A DNA stretch of 64,000 nt from Microbacterium karelineae (lineage in GTDB: Bacteria; Actinomycetota; Actinomycetes; Actinomycetales; Microbacteriaceae), in NCBI RefSeq assembly GCF_009745985.1, contig NZ_WFIX01000171.1:248001-312000 (forward strand), read 5' to 3'. Both the position numbers and the translations under genes were made by a program. Every line of letters starts with the position of its first letter. Position 1 is the first letter of the stretch. Positions 51,197 through 60,991 of the stretch are shown here, in pieces. Below the pieces are notes generated by a model. The model was not told where the DNA came from, searched no databases, and worked only from the letters and a program-made list of their open reading frames with translations.

Positions 51197-52827
51197 TACG
51201 GGATGGCGCACCCCAGCTCGACCCGGCGGTGCGCCGCCGCGATCGTGGCGGGGCGGTGGGCGATCAGCAGCACGGCGCGGTCGCTCGTGCGCCGGATGAC
51301 GTCGAGGATCGCGGCGTCCGCCTCGGGATCGAGCGAGGCGGTCGGCTCGTCGAGGACGAGCACGCGCGGCCGCGGCAGCAGCGCGCGGGCGATCGCGACG
51401 CGGGCGCGCTGCCCGCCCGACAGCCCTGTGCCATGCTCGCCGATCGGCGTGTTCAGCCCCGCGGAGAGCCCCGTCGCAGCGTCGAGGAGGCCGGCGGCAT
51501 CCGCGGCCTCGCGGATCCGCTCCTCCGAGGCGCGAGGATCCCCGAGAACGATGTTCTCGCGGATCGTGCCGCGCAGCAGGGGCGACGACTGCGGCACGGC
51601 CGTGACGAGGGTGCGCAGCTCGCCGTCCGGAAGGTCGCGGATGTCGACCCCGTCGATGCGCACAGCGCCGCCGTCGGGATCCCACATCCGCAGCGCCAGG
51701 CGCGCGGCCGTCGTCTTGCCGGCGCCGGACGGGCCCGTGAGCGCGACCACCTCGCCCGGGCGGATCCGCAGGGCGAAGCCGTCGAGCACCGGATCCCCGC
51801 CGCCATACGAGAAGCGGATCCGGTCGAGCACGAGACCCCGCTCGCCCTCGCGCGGCGGATGCGCGCCCCGCGAATCGGCGACCGCGGGCGGCATCGCGAG
51901 GAGGTCGCCGATGCGCTCGGCCGCCGCGCGCAGGCCACCCACGCCTCGCAGCAGGTCGGCGATCTGCGCGGCCGGCCCCAGGCCCGCCACCGCGACCGTC
52001 ACGGCGAGCGGGATGTCCTCGCGGGCGATCCGGTCGCCGCCGAGGAGCATGATGAGGATCGCTCCCAGCGCCGCGAGGGCGAGCGCGATGTCGGCGATGC
52101 CGCGCTCGGCGCCGATCCGGGACGCCTCCCGTGCCTGCAGCCGCGCCATCTCGCGCGTCCGCGCCGTGAGCCGGTCCAGCTGGCGCTCGAGAGCGCCCGC
52201 ACCCGTCAGGTCACGCATCCCGCGGACCGTGTCGAGCGCGTCGGCGCGCAGCACGGCGGATCCGGCGGCGAGCGCCGCGCTGTCCCGGCCCGCCCGCCGC
52301 GCGGTCAGGAGCGGGACGACGACGCCGACGACGAGCAGCGGCACCCACACGAACAGCAGCAGGGGGGTGATCGCGACCGACACGGCCGTGCTGACCGAGA
52401 GGACGAGCGCGGCCGTGAGCAGCTGAGCGACGGTGTGGGCGTAGAGCCACTCGAGGGTCTCGACATCGGCGAGCGCCGCCGTCGTCATGTCGCCCGTGCG
52501 GCGGTGCCGCGTGCGCGACGGCAGGCTGCGGCGCAGCGCCTCGAACAGGTGTCCGCGCATCGTCCCGAGCAGGCGATAGGCGAGATCGTGCCCGACCCAC
52601 GACTCCCGCCACGCGGCGAGAGATGCGAGCACGGCGGCGCCGCTCAGGAGGGCCGTGAGGATGGGAAGCGGCGCCTCCGCGCCCGCGATGACGCGGCCGA
52701 TCGTCCACGACAGCCCGAGGGCGATGCCGAGCACGGCCATCTGGGTGATGGCTCCCCACACGACCGTCTCGATGAACAGGCCCCGTCGCGTCGCGACGAG
52801 CGGCAGCAGCCGCAGCACCGCCTTCAT
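51196..52827 (-). CDS. CydC-like ABC exporter half-transporter
   Basis: 543 residues; ATG overlaps the stop of the CydD-like gene (ATGA). Membrane domain residues 1-290, ATPase 320-540: Walker A LTGPSGAGKTTAARL, Q-loop AVPQSSPLL, signature GLSGGQRARVAIARALL, Walker B VLVLDEPTASLD, H-loop LIAHRPAT. CydDC pairs export reduced thiols for cytochrome bd assembly, but here the pair ends a metal-uptake-type operon and no cydAB genes are seen. A role in siderophore or metal-complex handling (compare IrtAB) is therefore more likely. That is inference from context. Confidence 0.85.
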   Translation of the reverse strand: MKAVLRLLPLVATRRGLFIETVVWGAITQMAVLGIALGLSWTIGRVIAGAEAPLPILTALLSGAAVLASLAAWRESWVGHDLAYRLLGTMRGHLFEALRRSLPSRTRHRRTGDMTTAALADVETLEWLYAHTVAQLLTAALVLSVSTAVSVAITPLLLFVWVPLLVVGVVVPLLTARRAGRDSAALAAGSAVLRADALDTVRGMRDLTGAGALERQLDRLTARTREMARLQAREASRIGAERGIADIALALAALGAILIMLLGGDRIAREDIPLAVTVAVAGLGPAAQIADLLRGVGGLRAAAERIGDLLAMPPAVADSRGAHPPREGERGLVLDRIRFSYGGGDPVLDGFALRIRPGEVVALTGPSGAGKTTAARLALRMWDPDGGAVRIDGVDIRDLPDGELRTLVTAVPQSSPLLRGTIRENIVLGDPRASEERIREAADAAGLLDAATGLSAGLNTPIGEHGTGLSGGQRARVAIARALLPRPRVLVLDEPTASLDPEADAAILDVIRRTSDRAVLLIAHRPATIAAAHRRVELGCAIP

Positions 52828-54503
52828 CGCGCCGGCTCCCGCGCGAAGGCCCCGACGGTCGGAGCGCCGTCCCCCGACGAGACGATCCGTCCCGCGTCGA
52901 GGCCGATCCACCGGCTCGCGTGGACGCACGCCGATTCGCGGTGGGCGATGAGGAGCATCGTCCGGCCCGCGCCCTCACGGGCGAGAGCGTCCACGACCGC
53001 GCGCTCGGTCTCGATGTCGAGCGCCGATGTCACCTCGTCGAACACGAGCACGGGCGCGGGCGACAGCAGCGCGCGGGCGATCGCGAGCCGCTGGCGCTGC
53101 CCGCCCGAGAGCTGCTCTCCGTTCTCAGCCAGCTGGGTGTCGTAGCCGTCGGGCAGGGCGCGGACCACGTCGTGGATCCCCGCCACCCGCGCCGCCCGCT
53201 CGACCTCGTCGTCGGCCGCGTCCGGGCGATGCAGGCGCAGGTTCTCGCGGACGGACCACGCGAACAGGACCGGATCCTGCGGCACGACGACGATGCTGCG
53301 GCTCCGCGCGCCCGGCGAGTACGCGCGCAGATCCCACCCGTCGATGCGGACGACGCCGCTCGTCGGGTCGACATCGCGCTCGAGCAGGCGGGCGATCGTG
53401 CTCTTCCCGGATCCGGAGGGGCCGATGAGCGCGACCGTCTCGCCGGGGGCGATCCGCAGCGAGAGATCCGCCGCCGGGCGATCGGCGCCCGGGTAGCGGA
53501 ACGACACCGCGTCGAGCTCGAGCACGCCGGCGCGCGCGGGGATGTCGTGGGCGCCGTCCTCCACGACACCGGGACGCGCCGTCAGCAGACGTTCGAGCCC
53601 GTCGACGGCCGTGAGCCCGAGATAGCCCGCGTGCCAGTTGTCGGCGAGGTCGAGCAGGGGCCGGAAGCACTCGCGCGCGAGCATGAGCACGACGACGAGC
53701 CCCACCGCCGAGGCCTTCCCCGACATGACCGCGCCGACCGCCGCGAGCACCGACAGGACGGCCCCGAGGTGCATCGCGAGGCCGTTGATGACGGTCACGA
53801 CGAGCGACAGCCGCAGCTGCGACATCGTGAGGTCACGCAGCCGGTCCGCGTCTGCCGCAAGGCGCTCCGCCGCGCGGCCCGATGCGCCGAACGCGCGCAG
53901 GAGGGGGATCTGCTGCAGGGCCTCGACATAGCCCGACGACAGCCGCTCGAACCTCTCCCACCGCACGCGGCCCGTCTTCAGCAGCCGCGCGTCCCAGGCG
54001 CGGGGCGCGAACACGGCGATCGCCGCCGCGACGGCCAGGACGGCGCCGGCGGCGGCCGCACGCTGCCAGACGAGGACGACGACGACCGCGGGCACGACGA
54101 GGACGACGATCAGCTGCGGCAGATAGCGCGTGAAGTACGCGTCGAGCCCCTCGACGCCGTCGATCGCGACCGCGGCCGCGGCTCCCGAGTCGCGCTCGGC
54201 GACGGGCACCGCCGACAGCTGGCCGAGCAGGCGGCGGCGCAGGCGGATCCGCACCCGCGCGCCCGCGCGCGCCGCGACGAGCTCGCGCGCCCAGATCGCC
54301 ACGCCGCGGACCACCATGACGGTGGCGAGGACTGCGACGGCGCGCACGGGGTCTCCGCCGCCGGTGACGAGCGCGGCGATCGCGGACCCCAGCGTGATCG
54401 CGAAGGCCACGTGGAGCGCCGAGAGGAGCAGCCCCATCGCGGCGAGGAGCGCGATCGCACCGGGAGCCGCCCCCGCCAGCTGCAGCAGTCGACGATGGAT
54501 CAC
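52824..54503 (-). CDS. CydD-like ABC exporter half-transporter
   Basis: 559 residues from a GTG three bases after the solute-binding protein's stop codon. Six membrane segments within residues 15-300 (IALLAAMGLLLSALHVAFAI; YLPQLIVVLVVPAVVVVLVW), then an ATPase: LIGPSGSGKSTIARLLERDV, VVPQDPVLF, QLSGGQRQRLAIARALL, VLVFDEVTSALD, LIAHRES. It forms the heterodimer with the next gene. Both ATP sites have intact Walker and signature residues. Confidence 0.85.
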   Translation of the reverse strand: MIHRRLLQLAGAAPGAIALLAAMGLLLSALHVAFAITLGSAIAALVTGGGDPVRAVAVLATVMVVRGVAIWARELVAARAGARVRIRLRRRLLGQLSAVPVAERDSGAAAAVAIDGVEGLDAYFTRYLPQLIVVLVVPAVVVVLVWQRAAAAGAVLAVAAAIAVFAPRAWDARLLKTGRVRWERFERLSSGYVEALQQIPLLRAFGASGRAAERLAADADRLRDLTMSQLRLSLVVTVINGLAMHLGAVLSVLAAVGAVMSGKASAVGLVVVLMLARECFRPLLDLADNWHAGYLGLTAVDGLERLLTARPGVVEDGAHDIPARAGVLELDAVSFRYPGADRPAADLSLRIAPGETVALIGPSGSGKSTIARLLERDVDPTSGVVRIDGWDLRAYSPGARSRSIVVVPQDPVLFAWSVRENLRLHRPDAADDEVERAARVAGIHDVVRALPDGYDTQLAENGEQLSGGQRQRLAIARALLSPAPVLVFDEVTSALDIETERAVVDALAREGAGRTMLLIAHRESACVHASRWIGLDAGRIVSSGDGAPTVGAFAREPAR

Positions 54504-54506
54504 GGG

Positions 54507-55520
54507 TCAGAACGCCTCGGGGTAGAGGCCCTCCGCGACCTGCTCGACCACCGCGATGTTCCCGAGCGTGCCGGGGAAGACGTCCGACGACGACACGGCG
54601 ATCAGTCGGCCCTCGCGCACAGCGGGCATGTCCGGGAACGTCGTCGTGAGGTAGTCGCGCGTGGCGGCCTCGTGCGCGTCGTCGTAGGTCGAGAAGACGA
54701 TCGCGTCGGGCTCCTCGGCGGCCAGCGACTCGGGTGTGATCGCCGCGGCGAAGAAGTCCGAGAACGCGTCCTGATCCGGCGCGTAGACGTTGTCGGCGCC
54801 GGCGAGGCGCAGCATGTCGTACTCGACGCCCGCCCCGATCGCCTGCAGCGCGCCCCCGTCGTAGAACACCTGCGCGACGCGCAGCGGTTCGACGTCGGCG
54901 ACAGCGGCCGACACGGCGTCGAGGTCGGCGCGGCTGTCCGCGATCAGCTCCTCCGCCGCGTCCTGCACGCCGAAGATCTCGCCGAGGTTCTCGAGATCCG
55001 CGAAGAGGTCGGCGACCTCACCGGACATGCGGCGATCCTGGCAGCCGCCCGCCGCCACATACACGGCGGCGCCGGCGTCACCCAGCTGCTCGATGCTCGC
55101 GAAGCCCTGATCTGCCGAGAACTCGTACGTCGTCGGCGAGTAGACGAAGTCGGGCTCGACGGCGAGCAGGTCCTCTCTGCTGGGCGGGGCGACGTCGCCG
55201 AGCACGGGCACATCGGCCGCGAGCGAGGCGACGTCGTCCGGCAGCGCCTGCGACGCGGCCTGCGCCTGCCCGACGAGCCGATCGGCGAGCCCGAGCCGCA
55301 GCAGCAGCTCGGTCTGCGCGGGGTGCATCCCCACGGCGGCCTCGGGCGCGCCGTCGACGACGACCTCGCGCCCGCAGTTCTCGATCGTCGTCGAGGCGCC
55401 TGCGTCATCGGGCGCGGCGTCGGCGATCACCCCCGATCCGCATCCGGCGACGAGCAGCAGCGCTGCGGCGAGGCCCGTCGCGGCGGCGGCACGGGAGAGG
55501 GGACGGCGGAGGGGGATCAT
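54507..55520 (-). CDS. Metal/siderophore ABC transporter solute-binding lipoprotein (FecB/FepB-type)
   Basis: 337 residues. LAAALLLVAGCGSG is the lipobox. The mature domain follows the class III binding-protein plan: TIENCGREVVVDGAPEAAVG, PAQTELLLRLGLADRLVGQA, REDLLAVEPDFVYSP, AVYVAAGGCQDRRMSG and DAIVFSTYDDAHEA. It should deliver a ferric siderophore or similar large complex to the FecCD-type permease. ATGA overlap with the ATPase gene upstream. Confidence 0.88.
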   Translation of the reverse strand: MIPLRRPLSRAAAATGLAAALLLVAGCGSGVIADAAPDDAGASTTIENCGREVVVDGAPEAAVGMHPAQTELLLRLGLADRLVGQAQAASQALPDDVASLAADVPVLGDVAPPSREDLLAVEPDFVYSPTTYEFSADQGFASIEQLGDAGAAVYVAAGGCQDRRMSGEVADLFADLENLGEIFGVQDAAEELIADSRADLDAVSAAVADVEPLRVAQVFYDGGALQAIGAGVEYDMLRLAGADNVYAPDQDAFSDFFAAAITPESLAAEEPDAIVFSTYDDAHEAATRDYLTTTFPDMPAVREGRLIAVSSSDVFPGTLGNIAVVEQVAEGLYPEAF

Positions 55521-56320
55521 CGGATCACGCTGCTTTCGGTGAGGGTGTCGGGCGCGCTCGCGCCCAGTCGACGGAAGGCGAAGACGGGGCCGTCGTCGTC
55601 ACGGAGCACGCGTACGTCGACGCCGAAGACGGAACGGATCAGCGCCGGCGTGAGCACGCGATCCGCCGTGCCCGCCGCGACGACCTCGCCGCCCGCGAGC
55701 ACGACGATGCCGTCGCAGTACTGGGCCGCGAGGTTGAGGTCGTGCAGCGCCGCGATGACGGTGCAGCCGAGGCCCCGCACGGTGCTCATCAGGTCGTGCT
55801 GGTGGCTGATGTCGAGGTGATTGCTCGGCTCATCGAGCACGAGGACGGGGGTCTGCTGCGCGAGCGCCCTGGCCAGCATGACGCGCTGGCGCTGCCCGCC
55901 CGAAAGGGTCGTGACCATGCGATCGGCGAGCTCGCGGATCCCGGTGCGCGCCATCGCCTCGTCGACGATCCGCAGATCCTCAGAGGTGTCGCGCCCGAAG
56001 GATGCGTGGTGCGGCGCGCGTCCGAGCAGCACGGTCTCCTCGACGCTGAGATCGAAGTCGGTCGGCGCATCCTGCAGCATCACGGCGACGGTGCGGGCGA
56101 GCTCGCGCCCGCCGAGGCCGCGCACATCGCGCCCGTCGACGCGCACGACGCCGCGGCGCGGCGCGGCCGCCCGATAGAGGGTGCGCAGCAGCGACGACTT
56201 CCCGGATCCGTTGGGGCCGACGAGCCCCACGATCGCCCCCGCTTCGACGCTCGCCGAGGCACCCCGCACGACGTCGCTCCCGCCGAGGGCGACCGTGACG
56301 TCGTCGAAGTCGACCCTCAT
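55517..56320 (-). CDS. ABC transporter ATPase, FecE/FepC-type
   Basis: 267 residues from the ATG overlapping the permease stop. Walker A IVGLVGPNGSGKSSLLRTLY, signature TLSGGQRQRVMLARALAQ, Walker B VLVLDEPSNHLDI and H-loop AALHDLNLAAQYCDG. This matches importers of iron-siderophores, haem and cobalamin. It energises the FecCD permease. Confidence 0.9.
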   Translation of the reverse strand: MRVDFDDVTVALGGSDVVRGASASVEAGAIVGLVGPNGSGKSSLLRTLYRAAAPRRGVVRVDGRDVRGLGGRELARTVAVMLQDAPTDFDLSVEETVLLGRAPHHASFGRDTSEDLRIVDEAMARTGIRELADRMVTTLSGGQRQRVMLARALAQQTPVLVLDEPSNHLDISHQHDLMSTVRGLGCTVIAALHDLNLAAQYCDGIVVLAGGEVVAAGTADRVLTPALIRSVFGVDVRVLRDDDGPVFAFRRLGASAPDTLTESSVIR

Positions 56321-57405
56321 CGCCCGAACCCCGCCTTGTCGGCGCCGCCGCGGCGCATCAGCCAGAGGAAGAACGGCGCGCCGACGAACGCCGTGAGGAT
56401 CCCGAGGGGGATCTCCGTCGGCGCCGCGACCGTGCGGGCGAGCAGGTCGGCGGCGACGAGGAACAGGGATCCGCTCAGCACGGTCACCGGCAGCATCCGC
56501 CGGTGATCCGCGCCCACCATGATCCGCGCGATGTGCGGGATGACGAGGCCGACGAAGCCGATCCCGCCGGCGACCGACACCACCGTGCCCGTCAGCAGCG
56601 AGGCGATCACGAGCAGCAGCCCGCGCAGCCGTGACGCGTTCACGCCGAGCGAGACCGCCGATTCGTCGCCCGTCATCAGCGCGTTGAGCGAGCGCGCCAG
56701 CAGCGCCGCGACGATGCACGATGCGACGAGCGCGACGGCGGGGCCGATGAGACTCGCCATCGTCGCCGCCGAGACGCTGCCGAGCAGGAAGAACAGCACG
56801 CCGACGACGTTCTGCGCGTCGGTCGAGATCGTGAGGTAGCTCGTCACGGCGCTGAGGAGGGTCCCGAGCGCGACGCCCGCGAGGATCATCCTCGTGGGCG
56901 ACAGCGTGCCGTTCCGGCGCGCCAGCATCGCGACAGCGACGCACGCGGCGAGCGCCCCCGCGAACGCGGCCGCGTTGAGCGAGAGCCCGCCGACGGCGGC
57001 GGATCCGAGCACGATCACGAGCACGGCGCCGACGCTCGCGCCCGACGAGACGCCGAGGATGTAGGGCTCGGCCAGCGGATTGCGCACCGTCACCTGCATG
57101 AGCGCACCCGCGAGCGCGAGGCCCGCACCGGCGAGGGCGGCGAGCAGCGTGCGCGGCATGCGGAACTGCCACACCGCCTGATCCTGCAGCGGAGTGAGCG
57201 AGCCGTCGGACATCCACGGCATGCCGGGGACGAGGTGACCGACGACGATCTGCGCCGCCTCCGTCGCGCTCACCGCCACGGATCCGACGGCGCCCGAGAC
57301 GATGATCAGGGCGCAGTTCGCCACGATGAGCGCGGCGCAGAGCATCCAGGTGCGGCGCTGCTGGCGATGTCGGCCGCGCACGGGCGCGACGGCGGGTGAG
57401 GTCAC
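56317..57405 (-). CDS. ABC transporter permease, FecCD family
   Basis: 362 residues from a GTG. About ten membrane helices; AVWQFRMPRTLLAALAGAGL, ALAGALMQVTVRNPLAEPYI, LGVSSGASVGAVL, and GFVGLVIPHIARIMVGADHR are FecCD hallmarks. First gene of a five-gene leftward operon with coupled starts, placed just behind a Fur-type box, so expression is probably metal-repressed. Confidence 0.92.
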   Translation of the reverse strand: MTSPAVAPVRGRHRQQRRTWMLCAALIVANCALIIVSGAVGSVAVSATEAAQIVVGHLVPGMPWMSDGSLTPLQDQAVWQFRMPRTLLAALAGAGLALAGALMQVTVRNPLAEPYILGVSSGASVGAVLVIVLGSAAVGGLSLNAAAFAGALAACVAVAMLARRNGTLSPTRMILAGVALGTLLSAVTSYLTISTDAQNVVGVLFFLLGSVSAATMASLIGPAVALVASCIVAALLARSLNALMTGDESAVSLGVNASRLRGLLLVIASLLTGTVVSVAGGIGFVGLVIPHIARIMVGADHRRMLPVTVLSGSLFLVAADLLARTVAAPTEIPLGILTAFVGAPFFLWLMRRGGADKAGFGR

Positions 57406-57416
57406 ATCAAGCGATG

Positions 57417-57436
57417 TTAATGAGAATCACTATCAT
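57417..57436. promoter_or_regulatory. Fur-superfamily box upstream of the metal ABC operon
   Basis: TTAATGAGAATCACTATCAT; on the operon strand ATGATAGTGATTCTCATTAA, close to the Fur consensus (7-1-7 dyad around GAT-AATC). It lies 11 bases before the GTG start of the permease gene. Fur and Zur boxes are alike, so iron versus zinc control is not decided. Confidence 0.75.
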
Positions 57437-57447
57437 CACCAAATGAC

Positions 57448-58059
57448 TCACGTCAGATCGAGCAGCTTGAGCACCTCGCCGTCGCTCGTCTCGTCGAACT
57501 CGTCATAGAACTGCCCGACGGCCAGGAAGTCGTCGCGACGCGACAGGCACAGGTACTCGTCGGCGACCTCGCCCGGCGACCAGCCCTCGGGGGCGACGGG
57601 AACGGCGAGCACCACGCGGGAGGCGCCCCGGCGCTCGAGCGCGAGGCAGGCCGCCACAGCCGTCGCCCCCGTCGCGACGCCGTCGTCGACGACGATCGCC
57701 TCACGCCCCGCCGGGTCGTGGCTGAGCGCGCGGTACAGGCGCGCGCGGCGCGTGAGCTCGGCCTGCTCCATGTCCTTCGTGAGCTGGAACTGGTCGTTCG
57801 TGAGCCCCGGGATCCGCTGCGCCTCGGGCGAGATCACGAGCACGTCCTCGGCGATCGCGCCGAGCGCGACCTCGGGGTTCATCGGCGCGCCCAGCTTGCG
57901 CACCGCGACGCAGTCGAGAGGCAGGGAGTGCGCCCGCGCGACCTCCGCCGCGACGACGACGCCGCCGCGCGGGATCCCGTAGACGACCGCGTCCGGCCCC
58001 GGCACGAGCGCCGCGGCGAGCGCCCGCCCCGCGTCCTCGCGGTCGGCGAACAGGGCCAT
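57448..58059 (-). CDS. Phosphoribosyltransferase-domain protein
   Basis: 203 residues. The PRPP-binding motif is AIVVDDGVATGATAVAACLA; the N-terminal PRGGVVVAAEVARA and DCVAVRKLGAPMNPEVALGA fit the type I phosphoribosyltransferase fold seen in a widespread actinobacterial family of uncertain substrate. The gene is next to the metal operon but has its own start region 36 bases downstream of pheA's stop on the same strand; a functional link is not evident. Confidence 0.85.
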   Translation of the reverse strand: MALFADREDAGRALAAALVPGPDAVVYGIPRGGVVVAAEVARAHSLPLDCVAVRKLGAPMNPEVALGAIAEDVLVISPEAQRIPGLTNDQFQLTKDMEQAELTRRARLYRALSHDPAGREAIVVDDGVATGATAVAACLALERRGASRVVLAVPVAPEGWSPGEVADEYLCLSRRDDFLAVGQFYDEFDETSDGEVLKLLDLT

Positions 58060-58095
58060 ATCGTCAGGCTACGCCGGCGGCGCTCCCGCGTGGGG

Positions 58096-59046
58096 TCAGT
58101 CCTCGACGCCCGAGAGCAGGCCGCGCAGCCAGTCGCGCGCGTCGGCGAACGACGCATCGCTGTAGCGATCATGGTGCGCCACGGCCTCGCGATCGGCGCG
58201 CGGGTACGAGCCGAGGAACATCACGTGCGGGCTGAAGCGCTTGAGGCCCATGAGCGCGTCGGCCATCCGCTCGTCGGCGACGTGCCCGTCGGCGTCGATC
58301 ACGAAGCGATATCGCCCGAGCCGATCCCCGATCGGCCGCGACTGGATGAGGCTGAGGTTGATGCCGCGGGTGGCGAACTGCTCGAGCATCTCGACGAGGG
58401 CGCCCGGCACCTCCTTCGGCAGCTCGACGATGAGCGACGTCTTGTCAGCGCCCGTGGCCGGCGGGGGCGTGACCGTGCGGGTCACGAGCACGAAGCGCGT
58501 GACGGCGTCGGGGTTGTCGCCGATGTTCTCCGCCAGCACGTCGACGTCGTAGTGCTTCACGACGCCCGGCGCGGCGATCGCGGCGTGCGCGGGGAGGGTC
58601 CCGTCGAGCACGCCGATCGCGCTCGCGACGTTGCTCGCCGCGATCACCTGCGTGTGCCCCGGCACGTGCGCGCCGAGCCACTCGAGGCACTGCGCGTAGG
58701 CGACGGGATGTGCGGCGATGTCGGTGACGCCCTCGAGCCGGGATCCTCGCGGCGCGACGAGCACGAAGCTGACGGGCACGAGGTACTCGCCCACGATCCG
58801 CAGGCCCGGCGTGTTCGCGAGCGCATCCTGCGCGCTCGAGACGCCGCCCTCGACGGTGTTCTCGATCGCGATCATGGCGCCGTGCGAGCGCCCCTCCGAC
58901 ACATCGGCGAGCGCCTGCGCGACGTTCGCGACGGGCCGCCAGTCCTGCCCTTCGGCTTCGGGGACCTGCGCGAGTGCCGCCTCCGTGAAGGTTCCCGCGG
59001 GCCCGAGATAGCTGTACGTGCGGGACCCGGCGGGAGCGTTCGTCAT
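58096..59046 (-). CDS. pheA: Prephenate dehydratase
   Basis: 316 residues. The PDT domain (residues 10-190) has [36 protein letters not shown] and the TRFVLV stretch (with the catalytic Thr of TRF). The ACT domain (205-285) has [40 protein letters not shown]; the phenylalanine-binding ESRP motif appears as QSRP. It converts prephenate to phenylpyruvate in phenylalanine synthesis, and the ACT domain should give feedback inhibition. Confidence 0.95.
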   Translation of the reverse strand: MTNAPAGSRTYSYLGPAGTFTEAALAQVPEAEGQDWRPVANVAQALADVSEGRSHGAMIAIENTVEGGVSSAQDALANTPGLRIVGEYLVPVSFVLVAPRGSRLEGVTDIAAHPVAYAQCLEWLGAHVPGHTQVIAASNVASAIGVLDGTLPAHAAIAAPGVVKHYDVDVLAENIGDNPDAVTRFVLVTRTVTPPPATGADKTSLIVELPKEVPGALVEMLEQFATRGINLSLIQSRPIGDRLGRYRFVIDADGHVADERMADALMGLKRFSPHVMFLGSYPRADREAVAHHDRYSDASFADARDWLRGLLSGVED

Positions 59047-59129
59047 GCGCCTACCGTACCGGCCGCGCCCGGACCAGAAATATCCCGGCGAGTCACGACA
59101 AGGTCACGCGCCTTTGGCAGACTGTGCTC

Positions 59130-60773
59130 ATGAGCAGCCGAGCAGGCCTCCCGGCCGAGCCCCAGGATCTCGTCGACGTCGACGCGCTGATCGCGGCGTA
59201 CTACGACCGACACCCCGATCCGCAGACGCCCTCCCAGCAGGTCGCGTTCGGCACGAGCGGCCATCGCGGCTCGAGCCTCGCGACGAGCTTCAACGAGGAT
59301 CACATCCTCGCCACGACGCAGGCCATCGTCGAGTACCGGGCGCAGCAGAACATCCGCGGCCCCCTCTACCTCTGCCGCGACACGCACGCCCTCTCCCTGC
59401 CCGCCGAGCGCACCGCCATCGAGGTGCTCGTCGCGAACGGCGTCGACGTGCGCATCGACGCGCGCGACGCCTGGGTCCCGACTCCGGGCCTCAGCCACGC
59501 GATCCTCGTGCACAATCGCGGCAAGGCGGCCGACGACCCGTCGCGCGCCGACGGCATCGTCGCGACGCCCAGTCACAACCCGCCGGGCGACGGCGGCTTC
59601 AAGTACAATCCGCCCCACGGCGGCCCCGCCGACGCCGACGCGACGGGCTGGATCGCCGACCGCGCGAACGAGATCATCGCCGCCGGCCTCGCCGATGTGA
59701 AGCGCGTGCGCTACGCCGATCTCGACGCCGAGTCCGTCGCGACCCACGACTTCCGCGCCGCGTACGTGCGCGACCTCGGCGAGGTCATCGACATGGATGC
59801 GATCCGGAACGCGGGCGTGCGCATCGGCGCGGATCCCCTGGGCGGCGCGTCCGTCGAGTACTGGCAGCTCATCGCCGAGACCTACGGGCTCGACCTGACG
59901 GTCGTGAACCCCGATGTGGATCCGACGTGGCGGTTCATGACGCTCGACTGGGACGAGAAGATCCGCATGGATCCGTCGTCGCCGTCGGCGATGGCGTCGC
60001 TCGTCGCGCGCAAAGACGAGTTCGACGTCCTCACGGGCAACGACGCCGACGCCGACCGGCACGGCATCGTCACGCCCGACGCCGGGCTGATGAACCCGAA
60101 CCACTATCTCGCGGTCGCGATCGACTACCTCTTCGCGCACCGCCCGGGCTGGCCGGCCGATGCGGCCGTCGGCAAGACGCTCGTGTCGTCGATGATGATC
60201 GACCGCGTCACGGAGGCACTCGGGCGACGCCTGCTCGAGGTTCCCGTCGGCTTCAAGTGGTTCGTCCCGGGCCTCATCGACGGATCCGTCGCCTTCGGCG
60301 GCGAGGAGTCCGCGGGCGCCTCGTTCCTGCGCCGCGACGGCGGCGTCTGGACGACCGACAAGGACGGCATCATCCTCTGCCTGCTCGCGGCCGAGATCAT
60401 CGCCGTGACCGGCAAGACGCCGTCGCAGCGCTATGCCGAGCTCGAGGCCGAGTACGGCGCGTCGAGCTACCAGCGCATCGACGCACCCGCGACGCCCGAG
60501 CAGAAGGCGGCGCTGAAGTCGCTGTCGCCCGACGACGTCACGGCCGACACCCTCGCCGGGGATCCGATCACCGCGAAGCTGTCGCACGCGCCCGGCAACG
60601 ACGCGGCGATCGGCGGCCTGAAGGTGCAGACCGACTCGGCATGGTTCGCCGCGCGCCCCTCCGGCACGGAGGACGTCTACAAGCTGTACGGCGAGAGCCT
60701 CAAGGGCGATGCGCACCTCGCGCAGGTGCAGGACGAGGCCCGCGCGATCGTCGCGGCGGTTCTGGGGGCCTGA
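59130..60773 (+). CDS. pgm: Phosphoglucomutase (alpha-D-glucose phosphate-specific)
   Basis: 547 residues from the ATG of [14 protein letters not shown] (a GTG six bases earlier is possible). [14 protein letters not shown] near the start, the phosphoserine loop [15 protein letters not shown], the metal loop [14 protein letters not shown], the sugar loop [12 protein letters not shown] and the phosphate-binding [10 protein letters not shown] form the complete set for the phosphohexomutase family. It interconverts glucose 1- and 6-phosphate for glycogen and cell-wall sugar supply. Followed by a strong terminator. Confidence 0.96.
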   Translation: MSSRAGLPAEPQDLVDVDALIAAYYDRHPDPQTPSQQVAFGTSGHRGSSLATSFNEDHILATTQAIVEYRAQQNIRGPLYLCRDTHALSLPAERTAIEVLVANGVDVRIDARDAWVPTPGLSHAILVHNRGKAADDPSRADGIVATPSHNPPGDGGFKYNPPHGGPADADATGWIADRANEIIAAGLADVKRVRYADLDAESVATHDFRAAYVRDLGEVIDMDAIRNAGVRIGADPLGGASVEYWQLIAETYGLDLTVVNPDVDPTWRFMTLDWDEKIRMDPSSPSAMASLVARKDEFDVLTGNDADADRHGIVTPDAGLMNPNHYLAVAIDYLFAHRPGWPADAAVGKTLVSSMMIDRVTEALGRRLLEVPVGFKWFVPGLIDGSVAFGGEESAGASFLRRDGGVWTTDKDGIILCLLAAEIIAVTGKTPSQRYAELEAEYGASSYQRIDAPATPEQKAALKSLSPDDVTADTLAGDPITAKLSHAPGNDAAIGGLKVQTDSAWFAARPSGTEDVYKLYGESLKGDAHLAQVQDEARAIVAAVLGA

Positions 60774-60795
60774 CACCCCAGCCGTTCGCATGACC

Positions 60796-60832
60796 CGAAC
60801 CCACCACCTCACGGCCTGAGGTGGTGGGTTCG
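60796..60832 (+). terminator. Perfect 16-bp terminator hairpin after pgm
   Basis: CGAACCCACCACCTCA (60796-60811), loop CGGCC, and the exact complement TGAGGTGGTGGGTTCG (60817-60832), starting 22 bases after the pgm stop. Confidence 0.85.
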
Positions 60833-60929
60833 CGTCATCCGAGCTGGGTGCGGGCGCGCTGGAGCTCCCCGGGCACCCCGGATCCATTCACCGGTAAGGC
60901 ATGCCTACGTCACGGATCCCTCCCCTGGG

Positions 60930-60951
60930 GTTCACCCCGCGTTCACCACCC
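60930..60951 (+). promoter_or_regulatory. PHO box (PhoP-type direct repeats)
   Basis: GTTCACCCCGC followed directly by GTTCACCACCC: two 11-bp direct repeats with the conserved GTTCACC heptamer of actinobacterial PHO boxes. It lies 41 bases upstream of the PhoX start. A weaker ATTCACC occurs near 60885. Confidence 0.88.
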
Positions 60952-60991
60952 GGGTAAGTAACCGGCACCTTCCCGGGGCACCGTGAACCGC

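Noticed and set aside
51196-54503. Naming the two ABC half-transporters cydC and cydD outright
   Set aside because: They are CydDC-like in order and domain plan, but no cytochrome bd genes are adjacent and they are co-transcribed with a metal-type importer, so the symbol would overstate function.
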